Below, in pieces: positions 19,533 to 28,772 of a stretch of 64,000 nt of DNA; the stretch's first letter is position 1; each line of letters begins with the position of its first letter. The position numbers and the translations under genes were made by a program. Source of the DNA: an uncultured Tolumonas sp. (lineage in GTDB: Bacteria; Pseudomonadota; Gammaproteobacteria; Enterobacterales; Aeromonadaceae); assembly GCF_963676665.1 (NCBI RefSeq), contig NZ_OY781378.1:1394001-1458000 (forward strand), in the 5' to 3' direction. The notes under the pieces are model-generated. The model had not been told where the DNA came from and did no database searches. It worked only from the letters and a program-made list of their open reading frames with translations.

Positions 19533-22500
19533 TTATCAACTCGTTCAGGTTATGTACGACTTTTTCAAATTTACATTGCGATGCATCGCTGCGTATCGAA
19601 CCGAAAAAAGCCTCAGTGCTGGCACCAGAATGGATAATTTCATCCAGCTTCTTTAGGAACGCGGACATAAAACCAATTTCCGCATAATTAATTAACTGGG
19701 TTAGCTCTTCACGTGACGGGATCGCTGAGGGTTCAGCGTTTGCATCTGTATTGGCCACGACAGGTTTGTCTTCCGGTTCGTCTGCAAAAAGCCAGTCTAC
19801 CGGCAATAAACTGCTGAGTTTGGTCAGCAGTTGTTCCCGCGAGATGGGTTTACTTAGGTAATCATTGTGATATTTGGCGAGCACGTTACTTTTTTCCAGC
19901 TCATGAATGTTGGCTGACAGCATCATAATCGGGCTGCGAATGCCTTTTTGTCGTAGCTGGATCGCCAGTTGCCAGCCGCTGACTTCAGGCATGGTGATAT
20001 CAAGAATATAGAGGTGAATGGTGTGATTTTCGGCCATCTTCAGCGCTTCAGCCGCGCCATTCGCCTGCAAGATGTTGAAACCCAGTGGCGTGAGAATGTT
20101 GCTCACCAGATTGCGTTGGTCAGCAATATCGTCAACGACCAGAATGGTCTGTCGTGCGCCGGTGTAGCCGGTAATATTTTGGTTGATCAGCACCGGAACC
20201 GAAACGGGGCTTTCGACTGCTGACATCATCATGGTTAGTGTGAAATTGCTGCCCACGTTCGGCTGGCTTTGGCAGGATATATCGCCGCCCATCAGGCTGG
20301 CCAGCGCATGGGAAATGGTCAGCCCAAGCCCCGTACCTTGAATGGCGCGCGTGCTTTGCGTTTGAATGCGCTCAAACGGCTTAAAGATCTGCTGGATGTC
20401 GTGCTCGGAGAGCCCAATCCCCGTGTCTTGTACGGAAAAACGTGCCACCTGATTGCGATAGGTCACGCGGAAAGTCACCTTTCCTTCGCGAGTATATTTA
20501 ACCGCATTATTCAGTAAGTTGATGAGGATCTGCCGTAAGCGTTGTTTGTCGGTGGCGATGTAGACGGGCAGATTCACGCAGGGGATGTATTCAAACTCAA
20601 GCCCTTTCTGGGAAGCTTCCATCGCAAACATCTCAGCCAGCTCATCGAGCATGGAGGCCAGATTAAATTCAACGCGTTGCAGCTCAAGGCGACCCGCTTC
20701 AATTTTGGAAATCTCCAGTAACCCTTCCAACAGGTCTGAGAGGTGTTTCCCATTCCGCCGGAGAATATGAGCATATTCGCGGGTTTGGTGATCCAGTTTG
20801 CGGTCGTCACTTAATAGTTGCGCGTAACCCAGCAAGACGTTCAGCGGTGTACGTAATTCATGACTCAGCCCTGCCAGATAACGACTTTTGGCGTTATTAG
20901 CCGTTTCTGCAGACTTTTTCGCTTGTTCCAATTGTCGGGAAGTTTTTTCGTGTGCGCTGATCTCATGCGTCAACAGTTGGGTGTGGGCTTTCAGCTCGGT
21001 GATGGCATTGCGACTGGTGTTCCGCGCCAGCACAAACAGGCCACTGATAATGCCAACCGGAATGAGCAGCATCACAAATGCTTTGAACATGCCACCGGTG
21101 ATCGCGTGCATGTTGTCGGGTGACAGCGAAGGGATTTGGCTGTAGGCGATCATGAAAATGGCCGCCATAAAACCGCTGACGATGGTTAACACAATCACAA
21201 ACTGACTGATGGGGCTGGACAATTTACGCAGCAATTCATCGGGAAGAAACGGATGCAGGAATGTGTGTATCTGCTGATGAATGGTGGCTTTAGGGCGGCA
21301 TTTATCTTCACAGCGCACATCAAGCGAGCAACATAACGAGCAAATATGACCGCCATAAACCGGGCAATGGACCATATCTTCCGACTCGTAAGCATTTTCA
21401 CACACCGAGCAGGTAAGTTCGTGATCGTGATGAACATGAATCGGTGTATTGGCGTTGACCAGATAAAATTTGCCCTTGGTGAACCATGCAATCAGTGGTG
21501 CGGTGATAAATGGCAAAGCAAAGGCGATATAAGAAGCAAACGCTTTGATCGCTTCATTAAACACATCGAGGTGAGCAGCTATTCCAACCGATGAGGCAAT
21601 GATCATTGAGCCGAGACCGACCGGATTAATGTCATACAGTTTCGAGCGTTTAAACTCGATACCTGGTGGGCTTAAGCCCAGCGGTTTATTGATAATAAGG
21701 TCGGCAACGAGGCTGCCGATCCACGCTAAAACCAAGACGGAATAAACTTGCAGGGTTTTTTCCAACAGCTGGTAAATGCCGAGCTCCATCAATAACAGCG
21801 CAATCACGACATTAAACACCATCCAGACCACGCGGCCTGGGTGGTTGTGCGTTAAGCGAGAGAAGAAGTTCGACCAAGCTAACGAGCCAGCATAGGCATT
21901 CGCAACGTTGATTTTAAGCTGCGACATAATGACAAATACTCCGGCTGCCAACAGCGCCAGCTTGGTGTTGTCGGTCATGTAGCCAAAGGCATTGAGATAC
22001 ATATGTGCTGGGTCGCTGGCTTCGGTGGAGTAGAAGCCATGCTGGATTGCCAGCCACGCCAGATAGCTGCCAAGCGCGAGTTTGGCAGCACCAAATAGCA
22101 TCCAACCCGGCCCGCCGAATAGCATCGCTAACCACCATTTGAAACGACCGGTTTTCTTTTGTTCTGGCAGAAAACGCAAAAAGTCGACTTGCTCACCTAA
22201 CTGCGCAATCACCGCCAGTAATACGGCCGATGCGCTGCCAAACAGTAACCAGTTAAAACCATTCCCATTTTGATTGATACCGGTGTAAGCCAGCCAGCTG
22301 TCGAGTTGTGAATCGGGGTGGCTGAAGACATAAAACAAGGGAGCAATTTGCATGGTCAGCCACAGTGGCTGCGACAACATCTGAAAACGGCTGATATTGG
22401 TGATGCCAAAAATCACCAGCGGGATCACCGCCACCGCACTGATGATATAACCCCAAAACAGCGGGATGCCCAACAGCAGTTCCAACGCCATCGACATGAT

Positions 22501-22914
22501 CGCGGCTTCCAGCGCGAAAAAGATAAAGGTAAACGAAGCGTAAATCAGCGAAACGATGGTGGAACCAATATAACCAAACCCAGCGCCACGGCTAAGTAAG
22601 TCAATGTCTACCCCATATTTGGATGCGTAGTAGCAGATCGGGATGCCGCTGAAAATCACGACGGCGGAAACGGCGGCGATAGCCCACAGCGCATTGATGG
22701 AACCATAAGAGAGTGTAATTGAACCGCCCAACGCTTCTAAAACCAGAAACGAGACAATGCCCAGTGCGCTATTGGCGATCCAAGTCGCTGACCATTTGCG
22801 GGCGCGTTTCGAGGTAAAGCGCAGCGCGAAGTCTTCCAACATCTCATTGGCGACTAACTTATTGTATTTACGCCGATTAGTAGGAATATTTTGCATAATA
22901 GGCAGTGCTTCCAT
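19519..22914 (-). CDS. Hybrid sensor kinase with NCS1 permease-like sensor and Cys-rich module
   Basis: A 1131-residue membrane kinase. Residues about 35-490 form a 12-helix NCS1 (cytosine/purine/allantoin permease) region. A Cys-rich module follows at about 500-545 (CSVC, HICSLCC, CEDKC), which looks zinc-binding. Two further helices (about 568-590, 612-635) and a coiled coil lead to the HisKA box LSHELRTPLN with His685, a HATPase domain (NNAVKYT, DTGIGL, GTGLGL), and a receiver with Asp928-Asp929 and phosphoacceptor Asp972. The last 80 residues have no clear HPt histidine. It is divergent from urtA and overlaps its regulator gene. Sensing of urea or a related nitrogen compound is inferred from context. 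Confidence 0.88.
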   Translation of the reverse strand: MEALPIMQNIPTNRRKYNKLVANEMLEDFALRFTSKRARKWSATWIANSALGIVSFLVLEALGGSITLSYGSINALWAIAAVSAVVIFSGIPICYYASKYGVDIDLLSRGAGFGYIGSTIVSLIYASFTFIFFALEAAIMSMALELLLGIPLFWGYIISAVAVIPLVIFGITNISRFQMLSQPLWLTMQIAPLFYVFSHPDSQLDSWLAYTGINQNGNGFNWLLFGSASAVLLAVIAQLGEQVDFLRFLPEQKKTGRFKWWLAMLFGGPGWMLFGAAKLALGSYLAWLAIQHGFYSTEASDPAHMYLNAFGYMTDNTKLALLAAGVFVIMSQLKINVANAYAGSLAWSNFFSRLTHNHPGRVVWMVFNVVIALLLMELGIYQLLEKTLQVYSVLVLAWIGSLVADLIINKPLGLSPPGIEFKRSKLYDINPVGLGSMIIASSVGIAAHLDVFNEAIKAFASYIAFALPFITAPLIAWFTKGKFYLVNANTPIHVHHDHELTCSVCENAYESEDMVHCPVYGGHICSLCCSLDVRCEDKCRPKATIHQQIHTFLHPFLPDELLRKLSSPISQFVIVLTIVSGFMAAIFMIAYSQIPSLSPDNMHAITGGMFKAFVMLLIPVGIISGLFVLARNTSRNAITELKAHTQLLTHEISAHEKTSRQLEQAKKSAETANNAKSRYLAGLSHELRTPLNVLLGYAQLLSDDRKLDHQTREYAHILRRNGKHLSDLLEGLLEISKIEAGRLELQRVEFNLASMLDELAEMFAMEASQKGLEFEYIPCVNLPVYIATDKQRLRQILINLLNNAVKYTREGKVTFRVTYRNQVARFSVQDTGIGLSEHDIQQIFKPFERIQTQSTRAIQGTGLGLTISHALASLMGGDISCQSQPNVGSNFTLTMMMSAVESPVSVPVLINQNITGYTGARQTILVVDDIADQRNLVSNILTPLGFNILQANGAAEALKMAENHTIHLYILDITMPEVSGWQLAIQLRQKGIRSPIMMLSANIHELEKSNVLAKYHNDYLSKPISREQLLTKLSSLLPVDWLFADEPEDKPVVANTDANAEPSAIPSREELTQLINYAEIGFMSAFLKKLDEIIHSGASTEAFFGSIRSDASQCKFEKVVHNLNELINEHY

Positions 22915-23009
22915 TCATGATAAGTAGCCCTTGATTGCACTCCTTGCGATCAAGTGAGGAAAGACATCCTCCCACATCAGTGTATCGAATTATCAACCAT
23001 TCACCTATG

Positions 23010-23047
23010 CGTCATTTGACGTAGTTCTATGCACGATATGCGCATAT
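23010..23047. promoter_or_regulatory. Two palindromes upstream of urtA
   Basis: CGTCATTTGACG (23010-23021, 5-bp arms with TT spacer) and ATATGCGCATAT (23036-23047, perfect) lie 15 bp apart in the 259-bp gap between the divergent kinase gene and urtA. They are candidate binding sites for the LuxR-type regulator or a nitrogen regulator. No sigma-54 GG-N10-GC box was found by eye. Confidence 0.45.
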
Positions 23048-23173
23048 TCAGCCCGCTGTTTTTTCTCAATACTGAACCTGCTTGTTCAAAGGGTAATTGT
23101 CTTGAAACTTCAAGTGAACAGATACCGAGACAGGGTTTGTTTATAGCTGAAACTAATTTAAGGAAGAATACGC

Positions 23174-24442
23174 ATGAAAAGGAAACTACTCGCAAGTTCT
23201 ATTCTGGTTGCCTCTTTGTTTGGTGGTCACGCGTTTGCCGCAGATGGCACCATCAAAGTGGGTGTACTGCACTCGCTGTCAGGCACCATGGCGATCAGTG
23301 AAACCACACTGAAAGACACCATGCTGATGCTGATTGATGAGCAGAACAAGAAAGGTGGCTTGCTAGGCAAGAAAATTGAGCCTGTGGTAGTTGACCCTGC
23401 GTCAAACTGGCCGTTGTTCGCGGAAAAAGCGCGTGAGTTAATTCAAAAAGACAAAGTTTCAGCGATTTTTGGTTGCTGGACTTCCGTTTCCCGTAAATCA
23501 GTGCTGCCGGTAGTGGAAGAGCTGAACAGCGTGCTGTTCTACCCAGTGCAGTATGAAGGGGAAGAGTCATCCAAAAACGTATTCTACACCGGTGCTGCAC
23601 CAAACCAGCAGGCGATCCCAGCCGTTGATTATCTGATGGATCAAGGTGTGCAGCGTTGGGCATTGTTGGGTACTGACTATGTGTATCCTCGCACTACCAA
23701 CAAAATCCTCGAAGCCTACCTGAAAGCCAAAGGCGTGAAAGCGTCTGACATCATGGTGAATTACACCCCATTTGGTCACTCAGATTGGCAATCAATCGTG
23801 GCGGATGTGAAGAAATTCGGCTCTGCAGGCAAGAAAACCGCCGTGGTTTCTACCATCAACGGCGATGCGAACGTACCGTTCTACAAAGAACTGGGTAACC
23901 AAGGCATCTCTGCACAAGACATCCCAGTTGTAGCCTTCTCTGTCGGTGAAGAAGAGTTGTCAGGCATCGACACCAAACCGTTGGTCGGCCATCTGGCGGC
24001 ATGGAACTACTTTGAAAGCGTAGACACCCCAGCCAACAAAGATTTCATCGAAAAATGGCACAAATTCACCGGTAAAAAAGAGCGCGTGACCAACGACCCT
24101 ATGGAAGCGACTTACATCGGTTTCAACATGTGGGTGAAAGCGGTTGAGAAAGCAGGCACCACTGACCCAGCGAAAGTACAAGATGCGCTGATTGGTGTTT
24201 CTGTGCCTAACCTGACTGGCGGTTATGCGGCGATGATGCCAAACCACCACATCACCAAGCCTGTGCTGATCGGCGAAATTCAAGACGACGGCCAGTTCGA
24301 AGTGGTGTCTGAAACCAAAGGCACTGTCGTTGGTGACGAATGGTCTGACTTCTTACCAGGCTCAAAAGACCTGATCTCTGATTGGCGTAAACCGCTGTCA
24401 TGCGGCAACTTCAACGTGAAAACAGGTAAATGCGGCGGTTAA
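23174..24442 (+). CDS. urtA: Urea ABC transporter, substrate-binding protein
   Basis: Periplasmic urea-binding protein of the high-affinity UrtABCDE importer. The 422-residue precursor has a signal peptide (residues 1-22, HAFAADG). The mature part starts IKVGVLHSLSGTMAISE, typical of UrtA/branched-chain-type binding proteins, with FGCWTSVSRKSVLPVVEE and YEGEESSKNVFYTGAAPNQQ also characteristic. AAGGAAG lies before the ATG. A hairpin after the stop probably lowers expression of the downstream membrane genes relative to this protein. Confidence 0.96.
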   Translation: MKRKLLASSILVASLFGGHAFAADGTIKVGVLHSLSGTMAISETTLKDTMLMLIDEQNKKGGLLGKKIEPVVVDPASNWPLFAEKARELIQKDKVSAIFGCWTSVSRKSVLPVVEELNSVLFYPVQYEGEESSKNVFYTGAAPNQQAIPAVDYLMDQGVQRWALLGTDYVYPRTTNKILEAYLKAKGVKASDIMVNYTPFGHSDWQSIVADVKKFGSAGKKTAVVSTINGDANVPFYKELGNQGISAQDIPVVAFSVGEEELSGIDTKPLVGHLAAWNYFESVDTPANKDFIEKWHKFTGKKERVTNDPMEATYIGFNMWVKAVEKAGTTDPAKVQDALIGVSVPNLTGGYAAMMPNHHITKPVLIGEIQDDGQFEVVSETKGTVVGDEWSDFLPGSKDLISDWRKPLSCGNFNVKTGKCGG

Positions 24443-24454
24443 TTCCGTGACTGA

Positions 24455-24479
24455 CAGGGCGGAGATTTCCGCCCTGATT
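24455..24479 (+). terminator. Stem-loop between urtA and urtB, likely attenuator
   Basis: CAGGGCGGA (24455-24463) pairs with TCCGCCCTG (24468-24476) around a GATT loop and is followed only by ATTT. The weak T tract fits partial termination or transcript stabilisation after the binding-protein gene. Confidence 0.7.
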
Positions 24480-24552
24480 TCAGCGTTCGCGCAGAATTCA
24501 TAGATTCAAAACATAAGAGAAGACGTTTTATTTTCTCTGGGACAAGGAAAGC

Positions 24553-26157
24553 ATGATGCGATTAATACAGGCAGGATGCAGTCGAATCATCGTAGTGGGT
24601 TTAACCCTGATGATAGGTCTCTGGAGTGTCATGGCGCAGGCGATGACCACCGATGAGGCATTAAAAGCACTGAGTGGTCGTGATTTCACGGTGAAACAAG
24701 AAGCCATCACGACCATTGCTGCCAGCGGCGAGCCTTATGCAGCTGATCTTTTTACGGCGCTGGATAAAGGGGGACTGTTTTTCCGTAAAAGTGACGAACT
24801 GATGGTCATTCGTCAGGGTGACACCTTTGTAAATTTAACCGACAAACAAGCGGTTGCCGGTGACAGTGCTGATTTCAAACGCGTGGCGATGAACAATGCG
24901 CTGCGCCGCCAAATTGCTGAATTATCAGCTCAACTGGCCTTAACTGATCCGAAAGCAGAGAAACGCCTGAACGCAGTGAAATCGATGCTGGGAAAGGTGG
25001 CGGGTTCCGATCGTGCTGCGCTGATGGCCCATCAACAAAAAGAGACCGATGCCAAGGTGTTAGCGGCCTATGACATGGTGATCTCATTCAGCAAATTATT
25101 AGATAGTGATGCTGCAGTGCGCCTGAACGCCGTCGACGCACTCAGTGGAGTGCATAACCCGGAAGTCGTAGGGCAGTTGAAATCTGTCGCGCAGAACGAT
25201 GCCGATGCCAAAGTGAAAGCGGCCGCAGCTGCAGCGGTGAAAAAACTCGAACGCAGTCAATCATTTTACAGTGGCATTGAAACCCTCTATTTCGGTATCA
25301 GCCTCGGTTCTATTTTAGTGCTTGCAGGCATTGGTCTGGCGATCACCTTTGGTGTGATGGGCGTCATTAACATGGCGCATGGCGAGATGATGATGCTGGG
25401 TGCCTACACCACCTTCGTGATGCAAAAACTGTTACCGAATGAACCTGGCATTGCGTTGCTGCTCTCAATTCCTGCGGCATTTTGTGTCTCCGGCCTGATC
25501 GGCATTGTCATTGAACGCAGTGTTATCCGTTTCTTATATGGCCGCCCACTGGAAACCCTGCTGGCAACCTTTGGGATCAGCCTGCTGTTACAACAAGCGG
25601 TACGCTCGATTTTCTCGCCACTGAATCAAAGCGTGATCATGCCTTCGTGGATGAGCGGCACTTGGGTGTGGAACGACTTCCTGTCGCTGACCCTGAACCG
25701 CATGTTCATCATTCTGTTTAGCTTGTTGGTTTTCGCTGGCCTGATGTGGTTGCTGAAACGCAGTCGTCTGGGCTTGGAAGTGCGCGCTGTTTCGCAAAAC
25801 CGCGCTATGGCCCGCAACATGGGGGTTCGCTCGGATTGGGTAAATGCCAGAACTTTCGGTCTGGGGTCAGGCATCGCTGGCATTGCCGGCGTGGCGTTGT
25901 CTCAGCTGACCAATGTGGGCCCGAACTTAGGTCAGGGTTACATCATCGATTCCTTCATGGTGGTGGTGTTTGGTGGTGTCGGCAATTTATGGGGCACGCT
26001 GGTAGCAGGTTTATCACTGGGGGTGGCGAACAAACTGCTCGAACCGTATGCCGGTGCCGTGCTGGCAAAAATCCTGATTCTGGTTGCGATCATTCTGTTT
26101 ATTCAGAAACGCCCGCGCGGACTGTTCCCGCAACGTGGCCGTGCGGTTGAGGGCTAA
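24553..26157 (+). CDS. urtB: Urea ABC transporter, permease UrtB
   Basis: One of two membrane subunits of the urea importer. The 534 residues comprise a signal/anchor (1-30), a soluble N-terminal region with HEAT-like repeats (about 35-235: DAAVRLNAVDALSGV), and a LivH-type permease (about 245-530) with ITFGVMGVINMAHGEMMMLGAY and VFGGVGNLWGT. The long N-terminal region is usual for UrtB. An AAGGAAAGC ribosome site precedes the start. urtC starts 4 nt after its stop. Confidence 0.95.
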   Translation: MMRLIQAGCSRIIVVGLTLMIGLWSVMAQAMTTDEALKALSGRDFTVKQEAITTIAASGEPYAADLFTALDKGGLFFRKSDELMVIRQGDTFVNLTDKQAVAGDSADFKRVAMNNALRRQIAELSAQLALTDPKAEKRLNAVKSMLGKVAGSDRAALMAHQQKETDAKVLAAYDMVISFSKLLDSDAAVRLNAVDALSGVHNPEVVGQLKSVAQNDADAKVKAAAAAAVKKLERSQSFYSGIETLYFGISLGSILVLAGIGLAITFGVMGVINMAHGEMMMLGAYTTFVMQKLLPNEPGIALLLSIPAAFCVSGLIGIVIERSVIRFLYGRPLETLLATFGISLLLQQAVRSIFSPLNQSVIMPSWMSGTWVWNDFLSLTLNRMFIILFSLLVFAGLMWLLKRSRLGLEVRAVSQNRAMARNMGVRSDWVNARTFGLGSGIAGIAGVALSQLTNVGPNLGQGYIIDSFMVVVFGGVGNLWGTLVAGLSLGVANKLLEPYAGAVLAKILILVAIILFIQKRPRGLFPQRGRAVEG

Positions 26158-26161
26158 GAAC

Positions 26162-27244
26162 ATGCTATTCAATTCTGTACTCAAAGATAAAGCGGGCCTG
26201 AGTTTGCTCAGTGCCATTCTGATTGGCTCGGTGCTGGTGGTGTTATCAAACCTGCTGTTACCGCAAGACAGCATACTGTATGTCGGTTCCAACACGGTCA
26301 CGTTGTTAGGGAAATATCTTTGCTATGCCCTGCTTGCCGTGGCACTTGATTTGGTCTGGGGTTATCTCGGCATTTTAAGTCTCGGTCACGGCGCTTTTTT
26401 TGCGCTCGGCGGTTACGCGATGGGCATGTATCTGATGCGTCAGATCGGCACGCGCGGTGTGTATGGTGATCCGGTCTTGCCTGATTTCATGGTGTTCCTG
26501 AACTGGCACGAACTGCCATGGTTCTGGTATGGCATGAACCATTTCTGGTTCGCCATGCTGATGGTGCTGCTGGTGCCGGGGCTACTGGCGTTTGTGTTTG
26601 GCTGGCTGGCATTTCGCTCACGCGTGACCGGCGTTTATCTGTCGATCATGACGCAGGCGATGACCTACGCACTGCTGCTGGCGTTCTTCCGCAATGAGAT
26701 GGGTTTTGGCGGTAATAACGGCTTAACTGACTTTAAAGACATCATCGGTTTTAGTCTGACCGACGATGCTACGCGCGCGGCGTTATTCCTCATTACAGCC
26801 GTTGTGCTCTGTTTGGCTTATCTGGTCTGTCGCGTGATTGTTGGATCTAAGCTGGGGCGTGTGGCGGTTGCGATCCGTGATGCCGAGATGCGCACCCGTT
26901 TTATGGGCTATCGGGTGGAATATTTCAAACTGGCGATCTTCGTGTTCTCCGCCATGTTGGCTGGGATCGCAGGTGCTTTGTATGTGCCGCAAGTTGGCAT
27001 TATCAATCCGGGGGAATTCTCGCCGCTGAACTCCATTGAGCTGGTGATCTGGGTAGCCGTCGGTGGTCGCGCGACGCTCTATGGCGCAGTGGTCGGTGCG
27101 ATTTTGGTCAACTACGCCAAGTCAGTGTTTACCGGCATTCTGCCCGATGAATGGCTCTATGCACTGGGCGCTCTGTTCGTGCTGGTGACGCTGTTCCTGC
27201 CAAAAGGCGTGACGGGTCTACTCAATCGCAAGGAGGCGGTGTGA
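26162..27244 (+). CDS. urtC: Urea ABC transporter, permease UrtC
   Basis: The second permease, of LivM type. I take the ATG at 26162, just after the urtB stop; a longer frame from 26084 would only read urtB in another phase. The resulting 360 residues fit the family. LDLVWGYLGILSLGHGAFFALGGYAMGMY is cut here to its centre GYLGILSLGHGAFFALGG, a LivM hallmark, and GVYLSIMTQAMTY, GGNNGLTDF and VAVGGRATLYG follow. The stop shares bases with the urtD start (TGATG). Confidence 0.95.
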   Translation: MLFNSVLKDKAGLSLLSAILIGSVLVVLSNLLLPQDSILYVGSNTVTLLGKYLCYALLAVALDLVWGYLGILSLGHGAFFALGGYAMGMYLMRQIGTRGVYGDPVLPDFMVFLNWHELPWFWYGMNHFWFAMLMVLLVPGLLAFVFGWLAFRSRVTGVYLSIMTQAMTYALLLAFFRNEMGFGGNNGLTDFKDIIGFSLTDDATRAALFLITAVVLCLAYLVCRVIVGSKLGRVAVAIRDAEMRTRFMGYRVEYFKLAIFVFSAMLAGIAGALYVPQVGIINPGEFSPLNSIELVIWVAVGGRATLYGAVVGAILVNYAKSVFTGILPDEWLYALGALFVLVTLFLPKGVTGLLNRKEAV

Positions 27245-28083
27245 TGAACATGTTTGCACAAACCAAAACGATCTTAACACCGACTTACTGGCGTGAGCGC
27301 ATGGCACCCCCTGCGCCAGCGAAGCTCGATTTACGTCATGGCGTGATCCTTTATCTGGAAGATATCAACGTCAGTTTTGATGGCTTTAAAGCACTGAATA
27401 ACCTCAATCTTTACATCAATAAAGGGGAATTACGCTGCATCATCGGTCCGAATGGGGCAGGTAAAAGCACGATGATGGATGTGATCACGGGTAAAACTCG
27501 CCCTGATACCGGTTCGGCGTGGTTTGGTCAGAACATCAACTTGTTGGCACTCGATGAACCCGCAATTGCCGAGGCGGGCATTGGCCGTAAATTTCAAAAA
27601 CCAACTGTGTTTGAACCGCTGACGGTGGAAGAAAACCTTGAACTGGCCATGGCGGGGAATAAAGGCGTCTGGCAAACCTTCGTCAGCAAGCTCTCTGGTG
27701 AAGATCGTGATCATCTTGAAGCAACGCTGCTGTTGATTGGTCTCGTTTCTGAGCGTCATCGTCAAGCCGGTGTGTTGTCACACGGGCAAAAGCAGTGGCT
27801 GGAAATTGGCATGCTGCTGATGCAACGCCCCGAATTGCTGTTGGTCGATGAACCGGTAGCGGGAATGACGCATCAGGAGATGGAACGCACCGCTGAACTG
27901 CTGAAACAGCTCGCTGGAAAACATTCGGTCGTGGTGGTGGAGCACGATATGGATTTCGTGCGCTCGATTGCCAATAAAGTCACGGTATTACATCAAGGCT
28001 CGGTGCTGGCAGAAGGCACTATGAGTCAGGTGCAGGCTGATCCGAAAGTGATCGAGGTTTATCTGGGGGAATCAGCATGCTGA
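27244..28083 (+). CDS. urtD: Urea ABC transporter, ATPase UrtD
   Basis: LivG-type ATPase of the urea importer. The ATG at 27244 overlaps the urtC stop and has AAGGAGG 7 nt upstream; the longer frame from 27151 lies inside urtC. The product has 279 residues with Walker A GPNGAGKST, signature LSHGQKQWLEIG, Walker B LLLVDEPVAGM and the switch HDMDFVR. Gly-rich IGRKFQKPTVFEPLTVEENLELA is LivG-like. It overlaps urtE by 7 nt. Confidence 0.95.
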   Translation: MNMFAQTKTILTPTYWRERMAPPAPAKLDLRHGVILYLEDINVSFDGFKALNNLNLYINKGELRCIIGPNGAGKSTMMDVITGKTRPDTGSAWFGQNINLLALDEPAIAEAGIGRKFQKPTVFEPLTVEENLELAMAGNKGVWQTFVSKLSGEDRDHLEATLLLIGLVSERHRQAGVLSHGQKQWLEIGMLLMQRPELLLVDEPVAGMTHQEMERTAELLKQLAGKHSVVVVEHDMDFVRSIANKVTVLHQGSVLAEGTMSQVQADPKVIEVYLGESAC

Positions 28084-28772
28084 AGTTATCTGGCATTAAT
28101 CAGTTTTACGGCCAATCGCACACGCTGTGGGATCTGGATATCGAAATTGCGCAAGGCGAATGCCTCTGTCTGATGGGCCGTAATGGCGTGGGTAAAACCA
28201 CGCTGTTGAATGTGTTGATGGGGCAGTTGCCAGTTAAAAGCGGTCAGATTGAATTTGATGGTCAAGACATCAGCAAATTTTCGGTCGAGCGCCGTGCGGA
28301 AATTGGTATCGGTTACGTGCCGCAAGGGCGGCAGATTTTTCCGCTGTTGACGGTGGAAGAGAATCTCAAGATCGGGCTGCCGGCGCGTCGCGATGGCAAG
28401 CGCCAGATCCCCGAGCAGGTGTATGAACTGTTCCCTGTGCTGAAAGAGATGAAACAGCGCCGTGGTGGTGATTTATCGGGCGGCCAGCAGCAACAGCTCG
28501 CGATTGGTCGTGCGCTGGTGCTTGATCCGAAACTGCTGATTTTAGATGAACCGACCGAAGGCATTCAGCCGAACATCGTCAGTGAAATTGGCGACATCAT
28601 TCGCAAACTCAACCGAGATATCGGCCTGACCGTGCTGCTGGTCGAACAGAAACTGCCGTTTGCGCGCAAAGTGGGCGATCGCTTCTGCCTGCTCGACCGC
28701 GGTCGTCGAGTGGCCGATGGTCTGATGGCAGATTTGAACGAAGGTTTGATCAAGGAATATCTGACGGTATGA
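28077..28772 (+). CDS. urtE: Urea ABC transporter, ATPase UrtE
   Basis: LivF-type ATPase, partner of UrtD. The 231 residues include Walker A GRNGVGKTT, signature LSGGQQQQLAIGRAL, Walker B LLILDEPTEGIQPNIV and GYVPQGRQIFPLLTVEENL, typical of UrtE. Its stop overlaps the ureD start as ATGA, so the transporter and urease genes are translationally coupled. Confidence 0.95.
   Translation: MLKLSGINQFYGQSHTLWDLDIEIAQGECLCLMGRNGVGKTTLLNVLMGQLPVKSGQIEFDGQDISKFSVERRAEIGIGYVPQGRQIFPLLTVEENLKIGLPARRDGKRQIPEQVYELFPVLKEMKQRRGGDLSGGQQQQLAIGRALVLDPKLLILDEPTEGIQPNIVSEIGDIIRKLNRDIGLTVLLVEQKLPFARKVGDRFCLLDRGRRVADGLMADLNEGLIKEYLTV

Noticed and set aside
22915..23173. Sigma-54 promoter for the urea operon
   Set aside because: No TGGCA-N6-TTGC-type box was found upstream of urtA, although nitrogen control would make one plausible.
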